Positions 1-12,450 of a stretch of DNA of 64,000 bases are shown one piece after another. Position 1 is the first letter of the stretch. Each line of letters begins with the position of its first letter. The translations under genes and the position numbers were made by a program. The notes beneath the pieces were generated by a model. The model did no database searches and was not told the DNA's origin. It saw only the letters and a program-made list of their open reading frames with translations. This stretch comes from Brachionus manjavacas (taxonomy: Eukaryota; Rotifera; Eurotatoria; Ploima; Brachionidae): contig JAHQIY010000013.1 of the NCBI GenBank assembly GCA_019054805.1, forward strand, positions 992,001 through 1,056,000, given 5' to 3'.

Positions 1-3000
1 TTTTCCAAAATTCGAAAAATTGATTGCATAAAACCTATTTGAAAACTGTAAAAAAACGGGTTTTTTGCTCTTTTTCGAAGTCGCCTAATTTCTTGTCCTT
101 TTTACTTTTTGGACTCCTGTAAATTGTATCATGTAGAACTTTTTGCGCTCTTGAATTTGAGCTATTAATCATTATCGTAGCTAAAAAATTGACCATTCTG
201 CAGTGACTTGAAAACTGAGTCCTTGGCAAACACTTGTAAGTTTCCCATGTGCATAACTTTTCGAATCTTGGACCTTTTTTGGATCTGTAAAAGCCAAAGT
301 CAAGAAAATTTCAAGATCTTTCTAGTGGTAACTTAGGTATTCCAAAATTCGAAAAATTGATTGCATAAAACCTATTTGAAAACTGTAAAAAAACGGGTTT
401 TTTGCTCTTTTTCGAAGTCGCCTAATTTCTTGTCCTTTTTACTTTTTGGACTCCTGTAAATTGTATCATGTAGAACTTTTTGCGCTCTTGAATTTGAGCT
501 ATTAATCATTATCGTAGCTAAAAAATTGACCATTCTGCAGTGACTTGAAAACTGAGTCCTTGGCAAACACTTGTAAGTTTCCCATGTGCATAACTTTTCG
601 AATCTTGGACCTTTTTTGGATCTGTAAAAGCCAAAGTCAAGAAAATTTCAAGATCTTTCTAGTGGTAACTTCGGTTTTCCAAAATTCGAAAAATTGATTG
701 CATAAAACCTATTTGAAAACTGTAAAAAAACGGGTTTTTTGCTCTTTTTCGAAGTCGCCTAATTTCTTGTCCTTTTTACTTTTTGGACTCCTGTAAATTG
801 TATCATGTAGAACTTTTTGCGCTCTTGAATTTGAGCTATTAATCATTATCGTAGCTAAAAAATTGACCATTCTGCAGTGACTTGAAAACTGAGTCCTTGG
901 CAAACACTTGTAAGTTTCCCATGTGCATAACTTTTCGAATCTTGGACCTTTTTTGGATCTGTAAAAGCCAAAGTCAAGAAAATTTCAAGATCTTTCTAGT
1001 GGTAACTTAGGTATTCCAAAATTCGAAAAATTGATTGCATAAAACCTATTTGAAAACTGTAAAAAAACGGGTTTTTTGCTCTTTTTCGAAGTCGCCTAAT
1101 TTCTTGTCCTTTTTACTTTTTGGACTCCTGTAAATTGTATCATGTAGAACTTTTTGCGCTCTTGAATTTGAGCTATTAATCATTATCGTAGCTAAAAAAT
1201 TGACCATTCTGCAGTGACTTGAAAACTGAGTCCTTGGCAAACACTTGTAAGTTTCCCATGTGCATAACTTTTCGAATCTTGGACCTTTTTTGGATCTGTA
1301 AAAGCCAAAGTCAAGAAAATTTCAAGATCTTTCTAGTGGTAACTTCGGTTTTCCAAAATTCGAAAAATTGATTGCATAAAACCTATTTGAAAACTGTAAA
1401 AAAACGGGTTTTTTGCTCTTTTTCGAAGTCGCCTAATTTCTTGTCCTTTTTACTTTTTGGACTCCTGTAAATTGTATCATGTAGAACTTTTTGCGCTCTT
1501 GAATTTGAGCTATTAATCATTATCGTAGCTAAAAAATTGACCATTCTGCAGTGACTTGAAAACTGAGTCCTTGGCAAACACTTGTAAGTTTCCCATGTGC
1601 ATAACTTTTCGAATCTTGGACCTTTTTTGGATCTGTAAAAGCCAAAGTCAAGAAAATTTCAAGATCTTTCTAGTGGTAACTTCGGTTTTCCAAAATTCGA
1701 AAAATTGATTGCATAAAACCTATTTGAAAACTGTAAAAAAACGGGTTTTTTGCTCTTTTTCGAAGTCGCCTAATTTCTTGTCCTTTTTACTTTTTGGACT
1801 CCTGTAAATTGTATCATGTAGAACTTTTTGCGCTCTTGAATTTGAGCTATTAATCATTATCGTAGCTAAAAAATTGACCATTCTGCAGTGACTTGAAAAC
1901 TGAGTCCTTGGCAAACACTTGTAAGTTTCCCATGTGCATAACTTTTCGAATCTTGGACCTTTTTTGGATCTGTAAAAGCCAAAGTCAAGAAAATTTCAAG
2001 ATCTTTCTAGTGGTAACTTCGGTATTCCAAAATTCGAAAAATTGATTGCATAAAACCTATTTGAAAACTGTAAAAAAACGGGTTTTTTGCTCTTTTTCGA
2101 AGTCGCCTAATTTCTTGTCCTTTTTACTTTTTGGACTCCTGTAAATTGTATCATGTAGAACTTTTTGCGCTCTTGAATTTGAGCTATTAATCATTATCGT
2201 AGCTAAAAAATTGACCATTCTGCAGTGACTTGAAAACTGAGTCCTTGGCAAACACTTGTAAGTTTCCCATGTGCATAACTTTTCGAATCTTGGACCTTTT
2301 TTGGATCTGTAAAAGCCAAAGTCAAGAAAATTTCAAGATCTTTCTAGTGGTAACTTCGGTATTCCAAAATTCGAAAAATTGATTGCATAAAACCTATTTG
2401 AAAACTGTAAAAAAACGGGTTTTTTGCTCTTTTTCGAAGTCGCCTAATTTCTTGTCCTTTTTACTTTTTGGACTCCTGTAAATTGTATCATGTAGAACTT
2501 TTTGCGCTCTTGAATTTGAGCTATTAATCATTATCGTAGCTAAAAAATTGACCATTCTGCAGTGACTTGAAAACTGAGTCCTTGGCAAACACTTGTAAGT
2601 TTCCCATGTGCATAACTTTTCGAATCTTGGACCTTTTTTGGATCTGTAAAAGCCAAAGTCAAGAAAATTTCAAGATCTTTCTAGTGGTAACTTCGGTTTT
2701 CCAAAATTCGAAAAATTGATTGCATAAAACCTATTTGAAAACTGTAAAAAAACGGGTTTTTTGCTCTTTTTCGAAGTCGCCTAATTTCTTGTCCTTTTTA
2801 CTTTTTGGACTCCTGTAAATTGTATCATGTAGAACTTTTTGCGCTCTTGAATTTGAGCTATTAATCATTATCGTAGCTAAAAAATTGACCATTCTGCAGT
2901 GACTTGAAAACTGAGTCCTTGGCAAACACTTGTAAGTTTCCCATGTGCATAACTTTTCGAATCTTGGACCTTTTTTGGATCTGTAAAAGCCAAAGTCAAG

Positions 3001-6000
3001 AAAATTTCAAGATCTTTCTAGTGGTAACTTCGGTTTTCCAAAATTCGAAAAATTGATTGCATAAAACCTATTTGAAAACTGTAAAAAAACGGGTTTTTTG
3101 CTCTTTTTCGAAGTCGCCTAATTTCTTGTCCTTTTTACTTTTTGGACTCCTGTAAATTGTATCATGTAGAACTTTTTGCGCTCTTGAATTTGAGCTATTA
3201 ATCATTATCGTAGCTAAAAAATTGACCATTCTGCAGTGACTTGAAAACTGAGTCCTTGGCAAACACTTGTAAGTTTCCCATGTGCATAACTTTTCGAATC
3301 TTGGACCTTTTTTGGATCTGTAAAAGCCAAAGTCAAGAAAATTTCAAGATCTTTCTAGTGGTAACTTAGGTATTCCAAAATTCGAAAAATTGATTGCATA
3401 AAACCTATTTGAAAACTGTAAAAAAACGGGTTTTTTGCTCTTTTTCGAAGTCGCCTAATTTCTTGTCCTTTTTACTTTTTGGACTCCTGTAAATTGTATC
3501 ATGTAGAACTTTTTGCGCTCTTGAATTTGAGCTATTAATCATTATCGTAGCTAAAAAATTGACCATTCTGCAGTGACTTGAAAACTGAGTCCTTGGCAAA
3601 CACTTGTAAGTTTCCCATGTGCATAACTTTTCGAATCTTGGACCTTTTTTGGATCTGTAAAAGCCAAAGTCAAGAAAATTTCAAGATCTTTCTAGTGGTA
3701 ACTTCGGTTTTCCAAAATTCGAAAAATTGATTGCATAAAACCTATTTGAAAACTGTAAAAAAACGGGTTTTTTGCTCTTTTTCGAAGTCGCCTAATTTCT
3801 TGTCCTTTTTACTTTTTGGACTCCTGTAAATTGTATCATGTAGAACTTTTTGCGCTCTTGAATTTGAGCTATTAATCATTATCGTAGCTAAAAAATTGAC
3901 CATTCTGCAGTGACTTGAAAACTGAGTCCTTGGCAAACACTTGTAAGTTTCCCATGTGCATAACTTTTCGAATCTTGGACCTTTTTTGGATCTGTAAAAG
4001 CCAAAGTCAAGAAAATTTCAAGATCTTTCTAGTGGTAACTTCGGTTTTCCAAAATTCGAAAAATTGATTGCATAAAACCTATTTGAAAACTGTAAAAAAA
4101 CGGGTTTTTTGCTCTTTTTCGAAGTCGCCTAATTTCTTGTCCTTTTTACTTTTTGGACTCCTGTAAATTGTATCATGTAGAACTTTTTGCGCTCTTGAAT
4201 TTGAGCTATTAATCATTATCGTAGCTAAAAAATTGACCATTCTGCAGTGACTTGAAAACTGAGTCCTTGGCAAACACTTGTAAGTTTCCCATGTGCATAA
4301 CTTTTCGAATCTTGGACCTTTTTTGGATCTGTAAAAGCCAAAGTCAAGAAAATTTCAAGATCTTTCTAGTGGTAACTTAGGTATTCCAAAATTCGAAAAA
4401 TTGATTGCATAAAACCTATTTGAAAACTGTAAAAAAACGGGTTTTTTGCTCTTTTTCGAAGTCGCCTAATTTCTTGTCCTTTTTACTTTTTGGACTCCTG
4501 TAAATTGTATCATGTAGAACTTTTTGCGCTCTTGAATTTGAGCTATTAATCATTATCGTAGCTAAAAAATTGACCATTCTGCAGTGACTTGAAAACTGAG
4601 TCCTTGGCAAACACTTGTAAGTTTCCCATGTGCATAACTTTTCGAATCTTGGACCTTTTTTGGATCTGTAAAAGCCAAAGTCAAGAAAATTTCAAGATCT
4701 TTCTAGTGGTAACTTAGGTATTCCAAAATTCGAAAAATTGATTGCATAAAACCTATTTGAAAACTGTAAAAAAACGGGTTTTTTGCTCTTTTTCGAAGTC
4801 GCCTAATTTCTTGTCCTTTTTACTTTTTGGACTCCTGTAAATTGTATCATGTAGAACTTTTTGCGCTCTTGAATTTGAGCTATTAATCATTATCGTAGCT
4901 AAAAAATTGACCATTCTGCAGTGACTTGAAAACTGAGTCCTTGGCAAACACTTGTAAGTTTCCCATGTGCATAACTTTTCGAATCTTGGACCTTTTTTGG
5001 ATCTGTAAAAGCCAAAGTCAAGAAAATTTCAAGATCTTTCTAGTGGTAACTTCGGTTTTCCAAAATTCGAAAAATTGATTGCATAAAACCTATTTGAAAA
5101 CTGTAAAAAAACGGGTTTTTTGCTCTTTTTCGAAGTCGCCTAATTTCTTGTCCTTTTTACTTTTTGGACTCCTGTAAATTGTATCATGTAGAACTTTTTG
5201 CGCTCTTGAATTTGAGCTATTAATCATTATCGTAGCTAAAAAATTGACCATTCTGCAGTGACTTGAAAACTGAGTCCTTGGCAAACACTTGTAAGTTTCC
5301 CATGTGCATAACTTTTCGAATCTTGGACCTTTTTTGGATCTGTAAAAGCCAAAGTCAAGAAAATTTCAAGATCTTTCTAGTGGTAACTTCGGTTTTCCAA
5401 AATTCGAAAAATTGATTGCATAAAACCTATTTGAAAACTGTAAAAAAACGGGTTTTTTGCTCTTTTTCGAAGTCGCCTAATTTCTTGTCCTTTTTACTTT
5501 TTGGACTCCTGTAAATTGTATCATGTAGAACTTTTTGCGCTCTTGAATTTGAGCTATTAATCATTATCGTAGCTAAAAAATTGACCATTCTGCAGTGACT
5601 TGAAAACTGAGTCCTTGGCAAACACTTGTAAGTTTCCCATGTGCATAACTTTTCGAATCTTGGACCTTTTTTGGATCTGTAAAAGCCAAAGTCAAGAAAA
5701 TTTCAAGATCTTTCTAGTGGTAACTTCGGTTTTCCAAAATTCGAAAAATTGATTGCATAAAACCTATTTGAAAACTGTAAAAAAACGGGTTTTTTGCTCT
5801 TTTTCGAAGTCGCCTAATTTCTTGTCCTTTTTACTTTTTGGACTCCTGTAAATTGTATCATGTAGAACTTTTTGCGCTCTTGAATTTGAGCTATTAATCA
5901 TTATCGTAGCTAAAAAATTGACCATTCTGCAGTGACTTGAAAACTGAGTCCTTGGCAAACACTTGTAAGTTTCCCATGTGCATAACTTTTCGAATCTTGG

Positions 6001-9000
6001 ACCTTTTTTGGATCTGTAAAAGCCAAAGTCAAGAAAATTTCAAGATCTTTCTAGTGGTAACTTCGGTATTCCAAAATTCGAAAAATTGATTGCATAAAAC
6101 CTATTTGAAAACTGTAAAAAAACGGGTTTTTTGCTCTTTTTCGAAGTCGCCTAATTTCTTGTCCTTTTTACTTTTTGGACTCCTGTAAATTGTATCATGT
6201 AGAACTTTTTGCGCTCTTGAATTTGAGCTATTAATCATTATCGTAGCTAAAAAATTGACCATTCTGCAGTGACTTGAAAACTGAGTCCTTGGCAAACACT
6301 TGTAAGTTTCCCATGTGCATAACTTTTCGAATCTTGGACCTTTTTTGGATCTGTAAAAGCCAAAGTCAAGAAAATTTCAAGATCTTTCTAGTGGTAACTT
6401 CGGTTTTCCAAAATTCGAAAAATTGATTGCATAAAACCTATTTGAAAACTGTAAAAAAACGGGTTTTTTGCTCTTTTTCGAAGTCGCCTAATTTCTTGTC
6501 CTTTTTACTTTTTGGACTCCTGTAAATTGTATCATGTAGAACTTTTTGCGCTCTTGAATTTGAGCTATTAATCATTATCGTAGCTAAAAAATTGACCATT
6601 CTGCAGTGACTTGAAAACTGAGTCCTTGGCAAACACTTGTAAGTTTCCCATGTGCATAACTTTTCGAATCTTGGACCTTTTTTGGATCTGTAAAAGCCAA
6701 AGTCAAGAAAATTTCAAGATCTTTCTAGTGGTAACTTAGGTATTCCAAAATTCGAAAAATTGATTGCATAAAACCTATTTGAAAACTGTAAAAAAACGGG
6801 TTTTTTGCTCTTTTTCGAAGTCGCCTAATTTCTTGTCCTTTTTACTTTTTGGACTCCTGTAAATTGTATCATGTAGAACTTTTTGCGCTCTTGAATTTGA
6901 GCTATTAATCATTATCGTAGCTAAAAAATTGACCATTCTGCAGTGACTTGAAAACTGAGTCCTTGGCAAACACTTGTAAGTTTCCCATGTGCATAACTTT
7001 TCGAATCTTGGACCTTTTTTGGATCTGTAAAAGCCAAAGTCAAGAAAATTTCAAGATCTTTCTAGTGGTAACTTCGGTATTCCAAAATTCGAAAAATTGA
7101 TTGCATAAAACCTATTTGAAAACTGTAAAAAAACGGGTTTTTTGCTCTTTTTCGAAGTCGCCTAATTTCTTGTCCTTTTTACTTTTTGGACTCCTGTAAA
7201 TTGTATCATGTAGAACTTTTTGCGCTCTTGAATTTGAGCTATTAATCATTATCGTAGCTAAAAAATTGACCATTCTGCAGTGACTTGAAAACTGAGTCCT
7301 TGGCAAACACTTGTAAGTTTCCCATGTGCATAACTTTTCGAATCTTGGACCTTTTTTGGATCTGTAAAAGCCAAAGTCAAGAAAATTTCAAGATCTTTCT
7401 AGTGGTAACTTCGGTTTTCCAAAATTCGAAAAATTGATTGCATAAAACCTATTTGAAAACTGTAAAAAAACGGGTTTTTTGCTCTTTTTCGAAGTCGCCT
7501 AATTTCTTGTCCTTTTTACTTTTTGGACTCCTGTAAATTGTATCATGTAGAACTTTTTGCGCTCTTGAATTTGAGCTATTAATCATTATCGTAGCTAAAA
7601 AATTGACCATTCTGCAGTGACTTGAAAACTGAGTCCTTGGCAAACACTTGTAAGTTTCCCATGTGCATAACTTTTCGAATCTTGGACCTTTTTTGGATCT
7701 GTAAAAGCCAAAGTCAAGAAAATTTCAAGATCTTTCTAGTGGTAACTTCGGTTTTCCAAAATTCGAAAAATTGATTGCATAAAACCTATTTGAAAACTGT
7801 AAAAAAACGGGTTTTTTGCTCTTTTTCGAAGTCGCCTAATTTCTTGTCCTTTTTACTTTTTGGACTCCTGTAAATTGTATCATGTAGAACTTTTTGCGCT
7901 CTTGAATTTGAGCTATTAATCATTATCGTAGCTAAAAAATTGACCATTCTGCAGTGACTTGAAAACTGAGTCCTTGGCAAACACTTGTAAGTTTCCCATG
8001 TGCATAACTTTTCGAATCTTGGACCTTTTTTGGATCTGTAAAAGCCAAAGTCAAGAAAATTTCAAGATCTTTCTAGTGGTAACTTCGGTTTTCCAAAATT
8101 CGAAAAATTGATTGCATAAAACCTATTTGAAAACTGTAAAAAAACGGGTTTTTTGCTCTTTTTCGAAGTCGCCTAATTTCTTGTCCTTTTTACTTTTTGG
8201 ACTCCTGTAAATTGTATCATGTAGAACTTTTTGCGCTCTTGAATTTGAGCTATTAATCATTATCGTAGCTAAAAAATTGACCATTCTGCAGTGACTTGAA
8301 AACTGAGTCCTTGGCAAACACTTGTAAGTTTCCCATGTGCATAACTTTTCGAATCTTGGACCTTTTTTGGATCTGTAAAAGCCAAAGTCAAGAAAATTTC
8401 AAGATCTTTCTAGTGGTAACTTCGGTTTTCCAAAATTCGAAAAATTGATTGCATAAAACCTATTTGAAAACTGTAAAAAAACGGGTTTTTTGCTCTTTTT
8501 CGAAGTCGCCTAATTTCTTGTCCTTTTTACTTTTTGGACTCCTGTAAATTGTATCATGTAGAACTTTTTGCGCTCTTGAATTTGAGCTATTAATCATTAT
8601 CGTAGCTAAAAAATTGACCATTCTGCAGTGACTTGAAAACTGAGTCCTTGGCAAACACTTGTAAGTTTCCCATGTGCATAACTTTTCGAATCTTGGACCT
8701 TTTTTGGATCTGTAAAAGCCAAAGTCAAGAAAATTTCAAGATCTTTCTAGTGGTAACTTCGGTTTTCCAAAATTCGAAAAATTGATTGCATAAAACCTAT
8801 TTGAAAACTGTAAAAAAACGGGTTTTTTGCTCTTTTTCGAAGTCGCCTAATTTCTTGTCCTTTTTACTTTTTGGACTCCTGTAAATTGTATCATGTAGAA
8901 CTTTTTGCGCTCTTGAATTTGAGCTATTAATCATTATCGTAGCTAAAAAATTGACCATTCTGCAGTGACTTGAAAACTGAGTCCTTGGCAAACACTTGTA

Positions 9001-10455
9001 AGTTTCCCATGTGCATAACTTTTCGAATCTTGGACCTTTTTTGGATCTGTAAAAGCCAAAGTCAAGAAAATTTCAAGATCTTTCTAGTGGTAACTTCGGT
9101 TTTCCAAAATTCGAAAAATTGATTGCATAAAACCTATTTGAAAACTGTAAAAAAACGGGTTTTTTGCTCTTTTTCGAAGTCGCCTAATTTCTTGTCCTTT
9201 TTACTTTTTGGACTCCTGTAAATTGTATCATGTAGAACTTTTTGCGCTCTTGAATTTGAGCTATTAATCATTATCGTAGCTAAAAAATTGACCATTCTGC
9301 AGTGACTTGAAAACTGAGTCCTTGGCAAACACTTGTAAGTTTCCCATGTGCATAACTTTTCGAATCTTGGACCTTTTTTGGATCTGTAAAAGCCAAAGTC
9401 AAGAAAATTTCAAGATCTTTCTAGTGGTAACTTCGGTTTTCCAAAATTCGAAAAATTGATTGCATAAAACCTATTTGAAAACTGTAAAAAAACGGGTTTT
9501 TTGCTCTTTTTCGAAGTCGCCTAATTTCTTGTCCTTTTTACTTTTTGGACTCCTGTAAATTGTATCATGTAGAACTTTTTGCGCTCTTGAATTTGAGCTA
9601 TTAATCATTATCGTAGCTAAAAAATTGACCATTCTGCAGTGACTTGAAAACTGAGTCCTTGGCAAACACTTGTAAGTTTCCCATGTGCATAACTTTTCGA
9701 ATCTTGGACCTTTTTTGGATCTGTAAAAGCCAAAGTCAAGAAAATTTCAAGATCTTTCTAGTGGTAACTTCGGTTTTCCAAAATTCGAAAAATTGATTGC
9801 ATAAAACCTATTTGAAAACTGTAAAAAAACGGGTTTTTTGCTCTTTTTCGAAGTCGCCTAATTTCTTGTCCTTTTTACTTTTTGGACTCCTGTAAATTGT
9901 ATCATGTAGAACTTTTTGCGCTCTTGAATTTGAGCTATTAATCATTATCGTAGCTAAAAAATTGACCATTCTGCAGTGACTTGAAAACTGAGTCCTTGGC
10001 AAACACTTGTAAGTTTCCCATGTGCATAACTTTTCGAATCTTGGACCTTTTTTGGATCTGTAAAAGCCAAAGTCAAGAAAATTTCAAGATCTTTCTAGTG
10101 GTAACTTCGGTTTTCCAAAATTCGAAAAATTGATTGCATAAAACCTATTTGAAAACTGTAAAAAAACGGGTTTTTTGCTCTTTTTCGAAGTCGCCTAATT
10201 TCTTGTCCTTTTTACTTTTTGGACTCCTGTAAATTGTATCATGTAGAACTTTTTGCGCTCTTGAATTTGAGCTATTAATCATTATCGTAGCTAAAAAATT
10301 GACCATTCTGCAGTGACTTGAAAACTGAGTCCTTGGCAAACACTTGTAAGTTTCCCATGTGCATAACTTTTCGAATCTTGGACCTTTTTTGGATCTGTAA
10401 AAGCCAAAGTCAAGAAAATTTCAAGATCTTTCTAGTGGTAACTTCGGTTTTCCAT
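1..10455. repeat. Homogenised core of the satellite (about 31 copies)
   Basis: Consecutive copies here look identical except at two sites four bases apart, in the segment after GTGGTAACTT. Three forms occur: AGGTA, CGGTA and CGGTT. The fourth combination is absent. Their order along copies 1-30 is A T A T T M M T T A T T A A T T T M T A M and then nine T, where A is AGGTA, M is CGGTA and T is CGGTT. The diverged copies further right carry CGGTT, so T is probably the older form. Near-identity over 10 kb implies very recent amplification or strong homogenisation. A partly collapsed or duplicated assembly cannot be excluded from sequence alone. Confidence 0.95.
150..216. other. Invariant box of the satellite unit (first copy shown)
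   Basis: This 67-bp segment, from CTTGAATTTGAGC to GACTTGAAAAC, recurs in every copy and is nearly unchanged across all 72. The exceptions I saw are four copies with GAGCTAGTAAATC, two with GAGTTATT, one with CTAAGAAATT and one base in the last copy. The rest of the unit differs at many positions between core and diverged types. Inside the box lies an imperfect dyad: AATTTGAGCTA, 13 bases, then TAGCTAAAAAATT. A protein-binding role is inference. Confidence 0.7.
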
Positions 10456-12450
10456 AATTCGAAAAATTCATTGCAAAAAACCTATCTGAAAAACGTCAAA
10501 AAATGGGTTTTTTGCTCTTTTTCGAAGTCGCCTAAAATCTTGTCCTTTTTACTTTTTGGACTCCTGTAAATTGTATCATGTAGAACTTTTTGCGCTCTTG
10601 AATTTGAGCTATTAATCATTATCGTAGCTAAAAAATTGACCATTCTGCAGTGACTTGAATACTGAGTCCTTGGCAAACACTTGTAAGTTTCCCATGTCCA
10701 TATATTTTCGAATCTTGGACCTTTTTTTGATCTGTAAAAGCCAAAGGCAAGAAAATTTCAAGATCTTTCTAGTGGTAACTTCGGTTTTCCAAAATTCGAA
10801 AAATTCATTGCAAAAAACCTATCTGAAAAACGTCAAAAAATGGGTTTTTTGCTCTTTTTCGAAGTCGCCTAAAATCTTGTCCTTTTTACTTTTTTGACTC
10901 CTGTAAATTGTATCATGTAGAACTTTTTGCGCTCTTGAATTTGAGCTATTAATCATTATCGTAGCTAAAAAATTGACCATTCTGCAGTGACTTGAAAACT
11001 AAGTGACTGGGAATCACTTGCAAGTTTCCCATGTGCATAACTTTTCGAATCTTGGACCTTTTTTGGATCTGTAAAAGCCAAAGTCAAGAAAATTTCAAGA
11101 TCTTTCTAGTGGTAACTTCGGTTTTCCAAAATTCGAAAAATTCATTGCAAAAAACCTATCTGAAAAACGTCAAAAAATGGGTTTTTTGCTCTTTTTCGAA
11201 GTCGCCTAAAATCTTGTCCTTTTTACTTTTTTGACTCCTGTAAATTGTATCATGTAGAACTTTTTGCGCTCTTGAATTTGAGCTATTAATCATTATCGTA
11301 GCTAAAAAATTGACCATTCTGCAGTGACTTGAAAACTGAGTCCTTGGCAAACACTTGCAAGTTTCCCATGTGCATAACTTTTCGAATCTTGGACCTTTTT
11401 TGGATCTGTAAAAGCCAAAGTCAAGAAAATTTCAAGATCTTTCTAGTGGTAACTTCGGTTTTCCAAAATTCGAAAAATTGATTGCATAAAACCTATCTGA
11501 AAAACGTCAAAAAATGGGTTTTTTGCTCTTTTTCGAAGTCGCCTAAAATCTTGTCCTTTTTACTTTTTTGACTCCTGTAAATTGTATCATGTAGAACTTT
11601 TTGCGCTCTTGAATTTGAGCTATTAATCATTATCGTAGCTAAAAAATTGACCATTCTGCAGTGACTTGAAAACTAAGTGACTGGGAATCACTTGTAAGTT
11701 TCCCATGTGCATAACTTTTCGAATCTTGGACCTTTTTTGGATCTGTAAAAGCCAAAGTCAAGAAAATTTCAAGATCTATCTAGTGGTATCTTCGGTTTTC
11801 CATAATTCGAAAAATTCATTGCAAAAAACCTATCTGAAAAACGTCAAAAAATGGGTTTTTTGCTCTTTTTCGAAGTCGCCTAAAATCTTGTCCTTTTTAC
11901 TTTTTTGACTCCTGTAAATTGTATCATGTAGAACTTTTTGCGCTCTTGAATTTGAGCTATTAATCATTATCGTAGCTAAAAAATTGACCATTCTGCAGTG
12001 ACTTGAAAACTGAGTCCTTGGCAAACACTTGTAAGTTTCCCATGTCCATATATTTTCGAATCTTGGACCTTTTTTTTATCTGTAAAAGCCAAAGGCAAGA
12101 AAATTTCAAGATCTATCTAGTGGTATCTTCGGTTTTCCATAATTCGAAAAATTCATTGCAAAAAACCTATCTGAAAAACGTCAAAAAATGGGTTTTTTGC
12201 TCTTTTTCGAAGTCGCCTAAAATCTTGTCCTTTTTACTTTTTTGACTCCTGTAAATTGTATCATGTAGAACTTTTTGCGCTCTTGAATTTGAGCTATTAA
12301 TCATTATCGTAGCTAAAAAATTGACCATTCTGCAGTGACTCGAAAACTTAGTTACTGGGAATCACTTGCAAGTTTCCCATGTGCATAACTTATCGAATCT
12401 TTGACCTTTTTTTGATCTGTAAAAGCCAAAGGCAAGAAAATTTCAAGATC
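10456..12450. repeat. Transition zone with alternating A/B satellite units
   Basis: After about 10455 the unit changes abruptly: CATAATTC or CAAAATTC, then TTCATTGC, AACGTC and TAAAATCTT replace the core forms. In this zone copies alternate between two versions of the segment after CTTGAAAACT. The core-like version (GAGTCCTTGGCAAACAC) occurs near 10660, 11335 and 12010. The diverged version (AAGTGACTGGGAATCAC, or a close relative) occurs near 11000, 11675 and 12345. The real repeat unit here is therefore a dimer of about 674 bp, present about three times. Confidence 0.8.

Noticed and set aside
1-10455. CRISPR-like or telomeric array
   Set aside because: Units are 337 bp with no spacers and no short telomere motif; it is a plain satellite.
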